NCBI GenBank assembly: GCA_021298195.1
Contig: JAJTEQ010000004.1
Span: 1 to 64,000 of the forward strand
Direction: 5' to 3'
Length of the DNA: 64,000 bases
Source of the DNA: Ilumatobacteraceae bacterium
Lineage (GTDB): Bacteria > Actinomycetota > Acidimicrobiia > Acidimicrobiales > Ilumatobacteraceae
Part shown: positions 8,113 through 17,362 of the stretch, piece by piece
How positions within the stretch are numbered: the stretch's first letter is position 1
Layout of the letters: every line of letters starts with the position of its first letter
Notes under the pieces: generated by a model
Told to the model about the DNA's origin: nothing
The model's input: only the letters and a program-made list of their open reading frames with translations
The model's database searches: none
Program-made: the position numbers and the translations under genes

Positions 8113-9708
8113 TCAGCCTCCGAAGGCCTTGAGCGCCACCTGCACGGCGGGGTCGATGACCTTGAACATCAGCTGCGGGTACACACCGAACACCACGATG
8201 GCGATGAGGAAGGGCGTCCAGGCGATCCACTCGAAGATGTTCACGTCGTGCAGATCGTCATCGTGCGCGTCGTCGCCGTGCGCACCATGACCATGACCAT
8301 GGTCGTTGCCGGCGAACTCGGGCTTGGGCTCACCGAAGGCGGTGCGCTGGAAGAGCCACAACAGGTAGGCCGCGGCGAACACCGTTCCGAGGGCGGCGAT
8401 CACCATGAAGGTACGGAACGTCTCCTCGGGCAGTCCGACCGCTGGCGAGTACGCCGACAGGATCGCCGGGAACTCGCCCCAGAAGCCGGCCAGACCCGGA
8501 AGGCCGAGCGAGGCCATGGCGCAGAATCCGAGGATCCATCCGAGCTTGGGCATCTGCTTGAGCATGCCGCCGAGACGCGCGATCTCGAGGGTGTGGTACC
8601 GCTCCTTCACGCTGCCGGCGATGAAGAAGAGCATGCCGGTGATGAGGCCGTGGGCGACCATTCCGAAGATGGCGGCGTTGAAGCCCATCGGCGTGAGCGT
8701 CGAGATACCGAGCATGACGAAACCCATGTGCGCCACCGACGAGAAGGCGATGAGGCGCTTCATGTCGGTCTGGGCCAGACAGCCCAGCGCTCCGTAGATG
8801 ATTCCGATCACCGACAGCAAACCGATCCACGGTGCCCATTCCTTGGCGGCCTCGGGCAGGATCGGGATCGCGATACGAACGAAACCGTAGGTGCCCAACT
8901 TCAAGAGGATGGCGGCCAGGATGACCGAGCCCTGCGTGGGGGCCTGCGTGTGCGCGTCGGGCAACCAGGTGTGGAACGGGAACATGGGCACCTTCACCGC
9001 GAAGCCCACGAACATGCCGCCGAAGATCCAGATCTGTGCGGACCGACCGAGCAGTCCGCCGTATTCGGCGAGCTGCGGGATCGAGAAGGAGGCCTCGACA
9101 CCCTCGGGCAGGGCACCACGCACCTTGAAGAACAAGGCGATGAACGCGACCAGCATGAGAGCCGAGCCGAACATCGTGTACAGGAAGAACTTGAGCGAGG
9201 CGTACTGGCGCTGCTCGCCACCCCACACGCCGATCATGAAGTACATCGGCAACAGGACCACTTCGAAGAACACGAAGAACAAGATCAGGTCCTGGGCGAT
9301 GAAGGTTCCGGCCATACCCGTCTGCAGGATGAGCATCAGGATGAGGAACGCCTTCGGATTGCCCGGTGACGGGATGTGGTTCCAGGAGTAGATCATCACC
9401 AGCACGGTCACGACCATCGAGAGGAAGTAGAGCGGCAGGCTCATTCCGTCGAGACCGATCGTGTAGTTGCTGGAGATCACCTTGATCCACTCCGCGTCGG
9501 CGAAGAACTGCAACTTGTCGGCCTGGTCGAAGTCGAACTGGGTCAGGGTGTAGACACCCACACCCAGCGTCGCCACGGCGGTGACGAGAGCCACGAGCTT
9601 GCTCAGCTCCTCGTCGGCCTTGGGGATGAACAGCATCACGAGCACGCCGACGAGCGGCAGGAACGTGCCCACGCTGAGCACCCAGTTTTGATCACGGAGT
9701 ACGTCCAT
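8113..9708 (-). CDS. nuoM: Complex I subunit M, 11-subunit cluster, with a His-rich loop
   Basis: 531 residues from ATG 9708, an antiporter-like proton-pumping subunit. Key charged sites are present: Glu in FFEVVLLPMYFMIG, Lys in FAVKVPMFPFHTWLPDAH, Lys in LLKLGTYGF and Glu in FWGEFPAI. Near residues 466-491, between the last helices, lies a loop with six histidines among Gly/Asp (DHGHGHGAHGDDAHDDDLHD). This loop is absent from the second NuoM at 23694-25262. The loop could bind metal, or could simply be a low-complexity linker. Confidence 0.95.
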   Translation of the reverse strand: MDVLRDQNWVLSVGTFLPLVGVLVMLFIPKADEELSKLVALVTAVATLGVGVYTLTQFDFDQADKLQFFADAEWIKVISSNYTIGLDGMSLPLYFLSMVVTVLVMIYSWNHIPSPGNPKAFLILMLILQTGMAGTFIAQDLILFFVFFEVVLLPMYFMIGVWGGEQRQYASLKFFLYTMFGSALMLVAFIALFFKVRGALPEGVEASFSIPQLAEYGGLLGRSAQIWIFGGMFVGFAVKVPMFPFHTWLPDAHTQAPTQGSVILAAILLKLGTYGFVRIAIPILPEAAKEWAPWIGLLSVIGIIYGALGCLAQTDMKRLIAFSSVAHMGFVMLGISTLTPMGFNAAIFGMVAHGLITGMLFFIAGSVKERYHTLEIARLGGMLKQMPKLGWILGFCAMASLGLPGLAGFWGEFPAILSAYSPAVGLPEETFRTFMVIAALGTVFAAAYLLWLFQRTAFGEPKPEFAGNDHGHGHGAHGDDAHDDDLHDVNIFEWIAWTPFLIAIVVFGVYPQLMFKVIDPAVQVALKAFGG

Positions 9709-9721
9709 GCCGTGTTTCTCC

Positions 9722-12118
9722 TCAGGTGTTGATGATGACGAGTATGAGAGCGCCGATGGCGGCCGCAGCGAACAGCAGCGCTCCGTACTGATTGACCTTG
9801 CCCGACTGCACGGGGCGCAACGCTCCGCCCGTGCCCCGGGCCGCGGCGCCCGAGCCGTTCACTGCGCCGTCGACGACGCGCTGATCGATGTTGCGGTACA
9901 CCCACCCGGCCACGCGACGCGAGATCTTGCCCGCCGCGTTGACGATGCCGTCGAGCACGTTCTGGTTGAACCAGTACGCCGCCCGGGAAATGGGGTACGC
10001 GACCGCTCGCACGATGACCTTCTCGTAGAGCGCATCGAGGTAGTACTTGTTCCACAGCACCTTGTAGCCACCGCGGAGGACGACGTTGCGTTCGGTGAGC
10101 CCCACGAGTCGACGATTGCGACGGGTGTAGTACTGAACGCAGAACAGCCAACTGGAGATCAAGCCGAAGGCCACGATGACGAGGGAGAGCGCCGCCTTCG
10201 ACCACTTGAACTTGGCGTGGCTGACCGTCGGGAAGTAGCAGACCTTGCCCTCCTCGGGGGCGACGACGGCGCAACCTTCCTTCTTCTCGCCTTCTTCCGC
10301 CGCGGGCAGGACGATCGACTCCCCGGGTCCGCTCGCCACGGCCGACTCGGCCACCACGTACTCGCTGCTCGGCTCGACGTACTTCTTGAAGCGTTCCCAG
10401 TTCGAACCGAAGGGAGTGGCGTTGGCCAGACCGGCCACCAACGCCAGCGCGGCGAGGATCATGAGCGGAACCGTGATGAGCTTCGGACTCTCGTGCGGAC
10501 CGTGATCACCGTGCGCCGCATGGGCGTCGTGGTCATCATGGGCCGCGTGCGTGTCATGGCCGACGTGAGCGTCATGGACGCCATGGTCAGTGTGCGCGTC
10601 ATGGGCGGCGTGCTCGTCGTGATGCTCGCCCGCCGCCGCACCACGAGCCTCGCCGAAGAACGTGAGATAGGTGGCGCGGGTCATGTAGGCGGCGGTCAGG
10701 AACGCGCCCGACAGACCCACGATCATGAACGCGTTGTAACCGTTGTGGCCCACGTTGTCGATGATCTCGTCCTTCGAGAAGAAGCCGGCCAGCGGGAAGA
10801 CGCCCGCGAGGGCCAACGTCGAGATGATCCACGTGGTGGCGGTGACGGGCATCTTCTTGGCCAGACCGCCCATGTCCTTCTTCATGTCGAAGGAGTGGTG
10901 CGAACCGGAGTGACTGACCGAGCCGGCGGCGAGGAACAGACACGCCTTGAAGAACGCGTGGGTGAAGATGTGGAAGATCGCCGGGAGCCACGCACCGGCA
11001 CCCAGACCCAGCATCATGTAACCCAGCTGCGACACCGTGGAGTACGCCAGCACCTTCTTGATGTCGTGCTGCACGAACGCCAACAGCGCAGCGATGACGA
11101 TGGTGATGCCACCGATGAGAACGATGAAGTTGATGTTGGTGTCACCGATCTTCATGCCCTCCCAGAACACCGGGTAGAGCCGACCGACCAGGAACACACC
11201 GGCGACCACCATGGTGCTGGAGTGCAACAGCGAACTGACGGGGGTCGGACCGGCCATGGCGTCGGGCAACCAGGTGTGCAACGGGAACTGACCGCTCTTG
11301 CCGATGCACGCGACGAACAACGCCACCGCACCCCAGGTGAGCGCGCTCTGGCTGGCCGCACCGGACATCGCCCACGCCGACAAGCCGCTGATGTTGAAAC
11401 CGGACACTCCGAGGTGCTCCTGGGTCCAGCTGTTGGCCGAGAAGAACAAGATGCCGGTTCCGATCAGCAGACCCATGTCGCCGACGCGGACCGTGAAGAA
11501 AGCCTTCAACGCGGCTCGAGAGTTGGCTTCCTCCTCCCACCAGTGACCGATGAGCATGAACGAGCAGAGACCCATGATCTCCCAGCCCAGGATGAGCTGC
11601 ACCATGTTGGGCGCCAAGACCATGCACAACATGCCCGCCGAGAACAAGGTGAGGGCGGCGAAGAAGTGCGTGTAGCGACGATCACCGCGCAGGTACTCGA
11701 GTGAGTAGATCTGCACGAGGCTGGAGATGAAGGCGACCACGACGAGCAACGTGAGCGCGAGCCCGTCGATGTGCTGGCCGATGCCGAACTCGAAGCCGCC
11801 GCTTTGCCACCAGGTCCATTCACGAATGATCGGACCGACGAACGGAGCGGCATGGTGCGCGCCTTCCTCCGCGGCCGAGTGGGCGGCGCCGGCGACCCCG
11901 TCGACCCGCTGGATCCACTGCCACGCGGCACCGACGGCGAGAACCAACGAGGCGAGCATGGACGCCACGCCGAACTCGCTGCCCTTCATGGGCATCTTCT
12001 TGCCGAAGAAGATGATGAGGGCGAAGGCGACGGCCGGGATGATCGGGATCACCCAGGCGTGCTCCAGGAACCACCCGGAGGAGGCGTGAACTTCTGCGGT
12101 TGCTTCGGCGGCGAGCAT
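9722..12118 (-). CDS. nuoL: Complex I subunit L, 11-subunit cluster, enlarged with a His-rich insertion
   Basis: 798 residues from ATG 12118, against about 620-640 for ordinary NuoL and 637 for the second copy here. The antiporter core is intact: GWEIMGLCSFMLIG, CIGKSGQFPLHTWLPDAM and FFSKDEIID carry the expected Glu and Lys. Two insertions account for the extra length. One is a region at about residues 496-542 with 16 histidines alternating with Ala, Asp and Gly. The other is a soluble stretch at about 570-640 with two cysteines (GCAVVAPEEGKVCYF). The C-terminal lateral helix region follows (YYLDALYEKVIVRAVAYPIS). It lies between nuoK and nuoM with gaps of 3 and 13 bases. Confidence 0.95.
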   Translation of the reverse strand: MLAAEATAEVHASSGWFLEHAWVIPIIPAVAFALIIFFGKKMPMKGSEFGVASMLASLVLAVGAAWQWIQRVDGVAGAAHSAAEEGAHHAAPFVGPIIREWTWWQSGGFEFGIGQHIDGLALTLLVVVAFISSLVQIYSLEYLRGDRRYTHFFAALTLFSAGMLCMVLAPNMVQLILGWEIMGLCSFMLIGHWWEEEANSRAALKAFFTVRVGDMGLLIGTGILFFSANSWTQEHLGVSGFNISGLSAWAMSGAASQSALTWGAVALFVACIGKSGQFPLHTWLPDAMAGPTPVSSLLHSSTMVVAGVFLVGRLYPVFWEGMKIGDTNINFIVLIGGITIVIAALLAFVQHDIKKVLAYSTVSQLGYMMLGLGAGAWLPAIFHIFTHAFFKACLFLAAGSVSHSGSHHSFDMKKDMGGLAKKMPVTATTWIISTLALAGVFPLAGFFSKDEIIDNVGHNGYNAFMIVGLSGAFLTAAYMTRATYLTFFGEARGAAAGEHHDEHAAHDAHTDHGVHDAHVGHDTHAAHDDHDAHAAHGDHGPHESPKLITVPLMILAALALVAGLANATPFGSNWERFKKYVEPSSEYVVAESAVASGPGESIVLPAAEEGEKKEGCAVVAPEEGKVCYFPTVSHAKFKWSKAALSLVIVAFGLISSWLFCVQYYTRRNRRLVGLTERNVVLRGGYKVLWNKYYLDALYEKVIVRAVAYPISRAAYWFNQNVLDGIVNAAGKISRRVAGWVYRNIDQRVVDGAVNGSGAAARGTGGALRPVQSGKVNQYGALLFAAAAIGALILVIINT

Positions 12119-12121
12119 CGA

Positions 12122-12421
12122 TCAGCCCTTCATCTCGGACAGGTCGTCGAGCGCGATCGTGCGCCGGTTTCGGTAGATCAACAGAACCATGGCCAAACCG
12201 ACACCGACCTCGGCGGCGGCGATGGCGATGATGTACAAGGCGAACGTGTTGCCGTCGACCGAACCGTGGCGCACCGAGAAGGCCAACAGGTTCAGGTTGA
12301 CGGAGTTCAAGATGAGCTCGATGCTCATGAGCACCATGACGGCGTTCTTGCGCGCCAGCACCCCGTAGACACCGATGCAGAAGAGCACGGCGCCGAGCAG
12401 CAGGAATTGAGCGGTCAACAT
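12122..12421 (-). CDS. nuoK: Complex I subunit K, 11-subunit cluster
   Basis: 99 residues from ATG 12421, the standard NuoK size, with three membrane helices. The two buried glutamates of the proton path appear in MSIELILNSVNL and AAAEVGVGLAMV. Upstream in-frame codons belong to the end of nuoJ and are not used. Seven bases separate it from nuoJ and three from nuoL. Confidence 0.95.
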   Translation of the reverse strand: MLTAQFLLLGAVLFCIGVYGVLARKNAVMVLMSIELILNSVNLNLLAFSVRHGSVDGNTFALYIIAIAAAEVGVGLAMVLLIYRNRRTIALDDLSEMKG

Positions 12422-12428
12422 GGTGGTC

Positions 12429-12950
12429 TCAGTCCTTCCGCGCCAACACGATGGCGCCGATGACGGCGACGAGGAGTACGAACGACAGCGCCCAGAAGGG
12501 CAACAGGTACGGGCCGAAGATGTCGTCACTGATCAGCTGAACCGGCACTTGGGTCATCTCACCCGGGTTATCGATGAGCTTCTCGTCCGAGAAACCGTCG
12601 ACGATCACCCATGACATCACGCCCAGCATCAACAGCGACACCGGGATGGCGATCTTCCAGTTCTTGTTGTTGAGATCGTTCTCGGCGCCGATGCGCGCGC
12701 GGGTGAGCATGGTTCCGAAGAGGAACAACACCATCACCGCACCGACGTACACCAACACCTGGGTGATGGCCACGAACTCGGCCGACAACAGCAGGTACTG
12801 AGCGGCGGCTCCGGACAGCACCACGACCAGCCAGAGCGCGGCGTGAACCACGTTGTTCACCGTGACCACCCGCAGAGCACCGACGACCATCAGCAACGCG
12901 ATGATTCCGAAGCCGATGTTCTGGGCCACGAGCAGATCGGCGGCCAACAT
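12429..12950 (-). CDS. nuoJ: Complex I subunit J, 11-subunit cluster
   Basis: 173 residues from ATG 12950, whose first base is also the last base of the nuoI stop (TGATG). Five hydrophobic segments are visible, with the conserved helix-3 region FVAITQVLVYVGAVMVLFLFGTML that contains the pi-bulge linking quinone reduction to proton pumping. It is a membrane subunit next to NuoK and NuoA. Confidence 0.95.
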   Translation of the reverse strand: MLAADLLVAQNIGFGIIALLMVVGALRVVTVNNVVHAALWLVVVLSGAAAQYLLLSAEFVAITQVLVYVGAVMVLFLFGTMLTRARIGAENDLNNKNWKIAIPVSLLMLGVMSWVIVDGFSDEKLIDNPGEMTQVPVQLISDDIFGPYLLPFWALSFVLLVAVIGAIVLARKD

Positions 12951-13441
12951 CACTTCTTGCCCTTCTTCTCGGCGCCGGCCTCGAGGGCGGGTGCCTCGGG
13001 CACGGTCTCCATCCACTCGCCCAGCTTCACCTTGTCGTGCAACAGGTCGGCGATGCGCGGCTCGCTGTACTCGTATTCGGGGCTCCAGAACAGGGCGTCG
13101 AACGGACAGACCTCGACGCAGATGCCGCAATACATGCACAGCGCGTAGTCGATGTCGAAGCGATCGAGCTTGTTCACCTGACGGGGCTTGCCACCGGCGC
13201 GACGAGGCGGCGCCAGTTCCTTGTGGCCCTCGATGTAGATGCACCAGTCCGGACAGGAACGTGCGCACAGCATGCAGGACGTGCAGTTGTCCTCGCGCAG
13301 GGCGATGACGCCGCGCGCGCGAACCGGCGGTGCTTCCTTCTCGTGCGGGTACTGAACGGTGTTCGCACCGTCGATCGTGGTGCGCTTGAGGGTGTTCAGC
13401 GTGACGCCGAGACCCTTCAGGAGTCCGGGGACCTTGGGCAT
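12950..13441 (-). CDS. nuoI: Complex I subunit I (two [4Fe-4S] clusters), 11-subunit cluster
   Basis: 163 residues from ATG 13441, overlapping the nuoH stop by one base. Two ferredoxin motifs, [13 protein letters not shown] and [12 protein letters not shown], bind clusters N6a and N6b, which pass electrons toward NuoB. The C-terminal tail is short and lysine-rich (EKKGKK). With no NuoEFG in this cluster, NuoI is the likely entry point for electrons from an external donor such as ferredoxin (inference). Confidence 0.95.
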   Translation of the reverse strand: MPKVPGLLKGLGVTLNTLKRTTIDGANTVQYPHEKEAPPVRARGVIALREDNCTSCMLCARSCPDWCIYIEGHKELAPPRRAGGKPRQVNKLDRFDIDYALCMYCGICVEVCPFDALFWSPEYEYSEPRIADLLHDKVKLGEWMETVPEAPALEAGAEKKGKK

Positions 13442-14499
13442 CAGAACGCCACCTTCAAGATCGCGGTGATCATGATGTTCACCAGGGAGACGGGGACGAG
13501 AACCTTCCACGCGAACCGCTGCAACTGGTCCTCACGGAATCGTGGGTAGCTGAATCGGACCCACATGATGATGAAGGAGAGCAACATCATCTTGGTGACC
13601 ATGATCAGCGGACCGACCACGTTCATCCAGTTGTCGACACTGTCCATGGTGTCCCAGCCGAACCAGGCGAACGGAATGCCCCAACCACCGAGGAAGAGCA
13701 CGGACGCGATGAGCGAGAAGACACCGGCCGTGGCGAACTCGGCGATGAAGAAGGTGAGGAAGCGGAAACCCGAGTACTCGGTCATGTAACCCGACACCAA
13801 TTCGGATTCGGCGATCGGCATGTCGAAGGGCGTCTGGGTCAGTTCGGCCTGCACCGCGATCATGAAGATGATGAATCCGACGAACTGGGTGAGGATGTAC
13901 GGGTTGCCCAGTCCGTCCCAGCCGAACATCGAGCCGGCGTTCTGAGCGAACACGATGTCCTGAAGGTTCATCGTGCCGGCCTGGATGATGACGCCGATGA
14001 CCGCCAACACCATCGGCAACTCGTACGCGATCAGCTGACCGGCGGCGCGCAGACCGCCGAGCAACGAGTACTTGTTGGCGCTGGCCCAACCGGCGATGAG
14101 GATGCCGAGCACGCTGACCGACGACACCGCCAACATGTAGAACACGCCGGCTTCGAAGTTCGTGAACCACGCGTCGGGCCCGAAGGGAACGACGGCCACC
14201 AACAAGAAGGTGGACACCAACACCACCAGTGGCGCGATCTTGAAGATGAACCGATCGGCGCGCTCGGGAGTGATGTCCTCCTTCTGCAGCCACTTGCCGA
14301 CCTCGGCGAACAACTGCATCGAACCGTACGGACCGGCTTCCATGGGTCCGAGGCGACTCTGCATGAACGACATCATCTTGAAGAGGAAGACGTACACGAT
14401 CGTGCCGGCGGGCAGGAGCACGGCCACGACCCCACCGAGCACGCGCAACAGCGCTTGGGCCCAGTACGGCAGATCGGCGGCGAGCAGACTGGCGCTCAT
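13441..14499 (-). CDS. nuoH: Complex I subunit H, 11-subunit cluster, divergent quinone-site loop
   Basis: 352 residues from ATG 14499 (TGATG overlap with nuoD). It is the membrane subunit that forms the quinone chamber with NuoB and NuoD. The usual GPN..GP.GLLQ..ADG.K segment reads [21 protein letters not shown] here, so Asp-Gly is Glu-Val. The second NuoH in the window keeps the canonical form. The acidic segment [21 protein letters not shown] is conserved. Eight membrane helices are expected. Confidence 0.94.
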   Translation of the reverse strand: MSASLLAADLPYWAQALLRVLGGVVAVLLPAGTIVYVFLFKMMSFMQSRLGPMEAGPYGSMQLFAEVGKWLQKEDITPERADRFIFKIAPLVVLVSTFLLVAVVPFGPDAWFTNFEAGVFYMLAVSSVSVLGILIAGWASANKYSLLGGLRAAGQLIAYELPMVLAVIGVIIQAGTMNLQDIVFAQNAGSMFGWDGLGNPYILTQFVGFIIFMIAVQAELTQTPFDMPIAESELVSGYMTEYSGFRFLTFFIAEFATAGVFSLIASVLFLGGWGIPFAWFGWDTMDSVDNWMNVVGPLIMVTKMMLLSFIIMWVRFSYPRFREDQLQRFAWKVLVPVSLVNIMITAILKVAF

Positions 14500-15680
14500 C
14501 AGCGATCGATGTCCCCGAGGATGAAGTACAACGACGCCAGGATCGTGATGATGTCGGGCACGTACACGCCCTTGAGCACCCACGGCACGATCGAGATGTT
14601 GTTGAAACTGGCCGAACGGATCTTGGTGCGGAACGGACCGAGGTCACCCTTGCTGACCACGTAGTAGCCCATCTCACCAAGGGGGTTCTCGGTGGAGACC
14701 CAAGCCTCACCCTCGGGAACCTTGATGATGCGCGGCACCTTGGCCATGACGGGACCCGACGGGATGTTGTCGAGCAACTGGTCGACGATGAGCGTGGACT
14801 CGCGCACCTCCTGCAGGCGCACCCAACAACGCGCGAAGCTGTCGCCGTCGGGGTGGGTCCAGACTTTCCAGTCCACCTTGTTCCACGCCATCGGCAACGT
14901 CTGATCACGACGCAGGTCCCAGTCGACGCCACTGGCGCGCAGGTTGGCGCCCGACAGTCCGTACTGCATCGCGACGTCCTTCGGAATGACGCCGATGCCA
15001 CGCGTACGGCTCTGGAAGATCTCGTTGCCGAAGAGCAGGTTCTCCATCTCGTCGCAGAAGTTGCGCAGCTTCTTCATGACCACGCGGGTCTCGTCGATGA
15101 AGCCGGCCGGCAGATCCTCCTTCAGCCCACCGATGCGGTCGAAGTTGGGATGGAAGCGGCCACCGGTGGCACCTTCGATGAGGTTCAACACGTACTCGCG
15201 GTCACGGAACGCCATGAACACCGGGGTGATGGCGCCCAATTGCACGCCCAGGTCTCCGAGGAACAACGAGACGTTGGCGATGCGCGACAGTTCGAACAAG
15301 ATGGTGCGAATCCATTGAGCGCGCGGCGGGGCCTCGATCTCCATCAACTTCTCGGCGGCCAGGATGAACGGCACCTCGTTGGCGAAACTGCCGAGCCAGT
15401 CGATGCGGTTCACCAGCGCGGTGACCTGCGGGTAGGTGCGGACCTCGGTGAGCTTCTCGTATCCGCGGTGCATGTAGCCGCACGACGGTTCGGCCCACAC
15501 CACCTGCTCGCCGTCGAGGCGGGCGATGATGCGCAACGTTCCGTGGGTGGCCGGGTGCTGCGGTCCGATGTTGAGGGTCATGCCCTCGGTCTCGAGTTCG
15601 ACGTTCAGGCGCGCGTCGGCGGCCTGGGCCGCGATGTACGACAACTGACGTCGATCGATCAACGATTCGGTGGAGGTCAT
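14499..15680 (-). CDS. nuoD: Complex I subunit D (49-kDa homologue), 11-subunit cluster
   Basis: 393 residues from ATG 15680 (ATGA overlap with nuoC). NIGPQHPATHGTLR carries the quinone-site His (His46, matching Thermus His38). At the site of the quinone-binding Tyr (Thermus Tyr87) this protein has Trp95 in NRIDWLGSF. At the position methylated by NDUFAF7 in mitochondria (bovine Arg85) it has Arg72 in GYMHRGYEK. The rest, including SGANLRASGVDWDLRRD and the terminal GDIDR, is ordinary. It forms the quinone-reducing site with NuoB and NuoH. Confidence 0.95.
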   Translation of the reverse strand: MTSTESLIDRRQLSYIAAQAADARLNVELETEGMTLNIGPQHPATHGTLRIIARLDGEQVVWAEPSCGYMHRGYEKLTEVRTYPQVTALVNRIDWLGSFANEVPFILAAEKLMEIEAPPRAQWIRTILFELSRIANVSLFLGDLGVQLGAITPVFMAFRDREYVLNLIEGATGGRFHPNFDRIGGLKEDLPAGFIDETRVVMKKLRNFCDEMENLLFGNEIFQSRTRGIGVIPKDVAMQYGLSGANLRASGVDWDLRRDQTLPMAWNKVDWKVWTHPDGDSFARCWVRLQEVRESTLIVDQLLDNIPSGPVMAKVPRIIKVPEGEAWVSTENPLGEMGYYVVSKGDLGPFRTKIRSASFNNISIVPWVLKGVYVPDIITILASLYFILGDIDR

Positions 15681-16324
15681 TCGGCGTCGCCTTCCTCATC
15701 GTCGGATCCGCCGGGGAGCGGCTCGACATCGACGATGCCGGGCCACGGCTTCACGATGCGGGCCAGCAACGGGAAGTCCTTGCGGAGCGGATGGCCCTCG
15801 AAGTCGGAGGGCAGGTACATGTTGCGCAGATCGGGATGTCCGGCGAATCCGATGCCGAACATCTCGTGCGTCTCGCGTTCGTGCCAGTTCGCACCGGCGA
15901 AGACCGGGATCCAGGACTCGACGACGGGATCGGTGTCGGGAACGTCGCACTTCACGTTCACTCCGACGTGCAAGGTGGGATGAACCAGACGGGCCAACAC
16001 CTGCATGCGGGTGTCACCACCGGCGTATCCCTGCCTGATCGTGTCGTCGCGTTCGGGAGTCGGTGCGGTGGGGTCGTCCTCGCCCTTGCCGAACGGGGAC
16101 GGCATCCAGTCGATCGCCGAGAGGAAACAGAAGTAATCGAATCCGAGCGTCCGCAACGCGAGGCCGGCCGAACGCCACGCGTCGGTGCGCACGCGCACCC
16201 ACACGTCGTCGCCGTGCTTCACGTGGCTGTCGAGCAACGCGTCACCGATGGCCGAACGTAGATCGTCGACGATGCGCTCGCGCAACGTGTCCCCGGGAAT
16301 GGCGGCAACGGCGTCAGTCGACAC
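15677..16324 (-). CDS. nuoC: Complex I subunit C (30-kDa homologue), 11-subunit cluster
   Basis: 215 residues from GTG 16324, which lies just inside the nuoB end and gives the natural N-terminus [15 protein letters not shown]. The family signature [20 protein letters not shown]...[15 protein letters not shown] is at about residues 150-185. A Pro/Asp-rich insert ([15 protein letters not shown]) precedes it. It is a structural subunit of the peripheral arm and supports NuoD and NuoB. The acidic tail ends in [10 protein letters not shown]. Confidence 0.93.
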   Translation of the reverse strand: MSTDAVAAIPGDTLRERIVDDLRSAIGDALLDSHVKHGDDVWVRVRTDAWRSAGLALRTLGFDYFCFLSAIDWMPSPFGKGEDDPTAPTPERDDTIRQGYAGGDTRMQVLARLVHPTLHVGVNVKCDVPDTDPVVESWIPVFAGANWHERETHEMFGIGFAGHPDLRNMYLPSDFEGHPLRKDFPLLARIVKPWPGIVDVEPLPGGSDDEEGDAE

Positions 16325-16880
16325 GGGCCACTCCCTTCTTGGACGCGCCGGACGAGGCCGACTTCGAGGCATCTCCCACGATGATGGGCTTGCTGCCTTC
16401 ACCACGCCAACGAGCACCCATGTCCTCGTTGCGAATGCGTTGCTGCAACAGCACGACGCCCTCGAGCAGAGCTTCGGGGCGGGGCGGACAACCGGGCACG
16501 TACACGTCGACCGGGATGATCTGGTCCACGCCCTTGGTGACCGAGTAGCTGTCCCAGTACGGGCCGCCGCAGTTGGCGCACGATCCCATGGAGATGACGT
16601 ACTTCGGCTCGGGCATCTGCTCGTACAAACGCTTCACGGCCGGAGCCATCTTGTCGGTGACGGTTCCCGAGATGACGACGAGGTCGGCCTGACGGGGACT
16701 GGCCGGCAACGGGATGACGCCGAGACGCATGACGTCGTACCGGGGCGAGCCGAAAGCGGCGCCCATCTCGATGGCGCAACACGCCAGGCCCCACTGGTAC
16801 ACCCACAGGCTGTACGAGCGACCCAGGTTCAAGAGTGAATTCAGCGGCTTCGGGAGCCGCCCGCGGTCAACGAGACCCAT
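16314..16880 (-). CDS. nuoB: Complex I subunit B (cluster N2), 11-subunit cluster
   Basis: 188 residues from ATG 16880. The four cysteines of cluster N2, the final iron-sulfur centre before quinone, are in [20 protein letters not shown] and VPGCPPRPE. Compared with the second NuoB it has an extra C-terminal Ser/Lys-rich tail ([17 protein letters not shown]). It starts 15 bases after the nuoA stop. Confidence 0.95.
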   Translation of the reverse strand: MGLVDRGRLPKPLNSLLNLGRSYSLWVYQWGLACCAIEMGAAFGSPRYDVMRLGVIPLPASPRQADLVVISGTVTDKMAPAVKRLYEQMPEPKYVISMGSCANCGGPYWDSYSVTKGVDQIIPVDVYVPGCPPRPEALLEGVVLLQQRIRNEDMGARWRGEGSKPIIVGDASKSASSGASKKGVARVD

Positions 16881-16895
16881 GTGACTCCTTGTCCA

Positions 16896-17294
16896 TTACA
16901 CCCAGCGCAGGACGCCCTTGCGCCAGGCGTAGACGAGACCCAATAGAAGAACTCCCACGAACACGCCCATCTCGACCAGGCCGAAACCGGCATAGCGCTC
17001 GAGCTGGGTGGCCCACGGGAAGATGAACACCGCTTCCACGTCGAAGATCACGAACAACAACGCGAACACGTAGTAGCGGATCTGGCTCTGCGACCAGCCC
17101 TCTCCCACGGGGTCCACGCCGCTTTCGTAGGTCAGCAACTTCTCGCGATTCGGGTTGTTGGGTCGCACGAGGACCGCGATGCCCAAGAGCAACGAGGCCA
17201 ACAGCAGGGCGATCAGCCCGAACCAGAACACGATGAGGTACGACCTCAGGAACTCCGACATCGGTTCTGACGCTACTACGGGCTCCGCGACCAC
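16896..17294 (-). CDS. nuoA: Complex I subunit A, 11-subunit cluster (first gene of the unit)
   Basis: 132 residues if GTG 17294 is used. I chose it because GGGGAG stands nine bases upstream. ATG 17261 (MSEFLRSYLIVFW) would give 121 residues, with no clear ribosome binding site. There are three membrane helices and the signature LTYESGVDPVGEGW (elsewhere YECG), with FVIFDVEAVFIFPWA in helix 2. It begins the nuoABCDHIJKLMN-midA-ABC unit. The 68-base gap upstream contains a weak hairpin (17328-17354) that may end the amidotransferase transcript. Confidence 0.92.
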   Translation of the reverse strand: MVAEPVVASEPMSEFLRSYLIVFWFGLIALLLASLLLGIAVLVRPNNPNREKLLTYESGVDPVGEGWSQSQIRYYVFALLFVIFDVEAVFIFPWATQLERYAGFGLVEMGVFVGVLLLGLVYAWRKGVLRWV

Positions 17295-17362
17295 TCCTAA
17301 CTTCTCCCCTGCTCGCGAGGGCCGTCGCCCGACATGTCACACCCGAGTGTCGGGTCGAACGA

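Noticed and set aside
17328-17354. Terminator between the amidotransferase gene and nuoA
   Set aside because: The 7-bp stem CCCGACA/TGTCGGG has a 13-base loop and no T run, too weak to list as a separate feature.
17295-17362. Rex operator upstream of the 11-subunit nuo cluster
   Set aside because: Only partial half-sites (TGTCAC, GTGTCG) are present, without the TCGTGA/TCACGA symmetry seen at rex.
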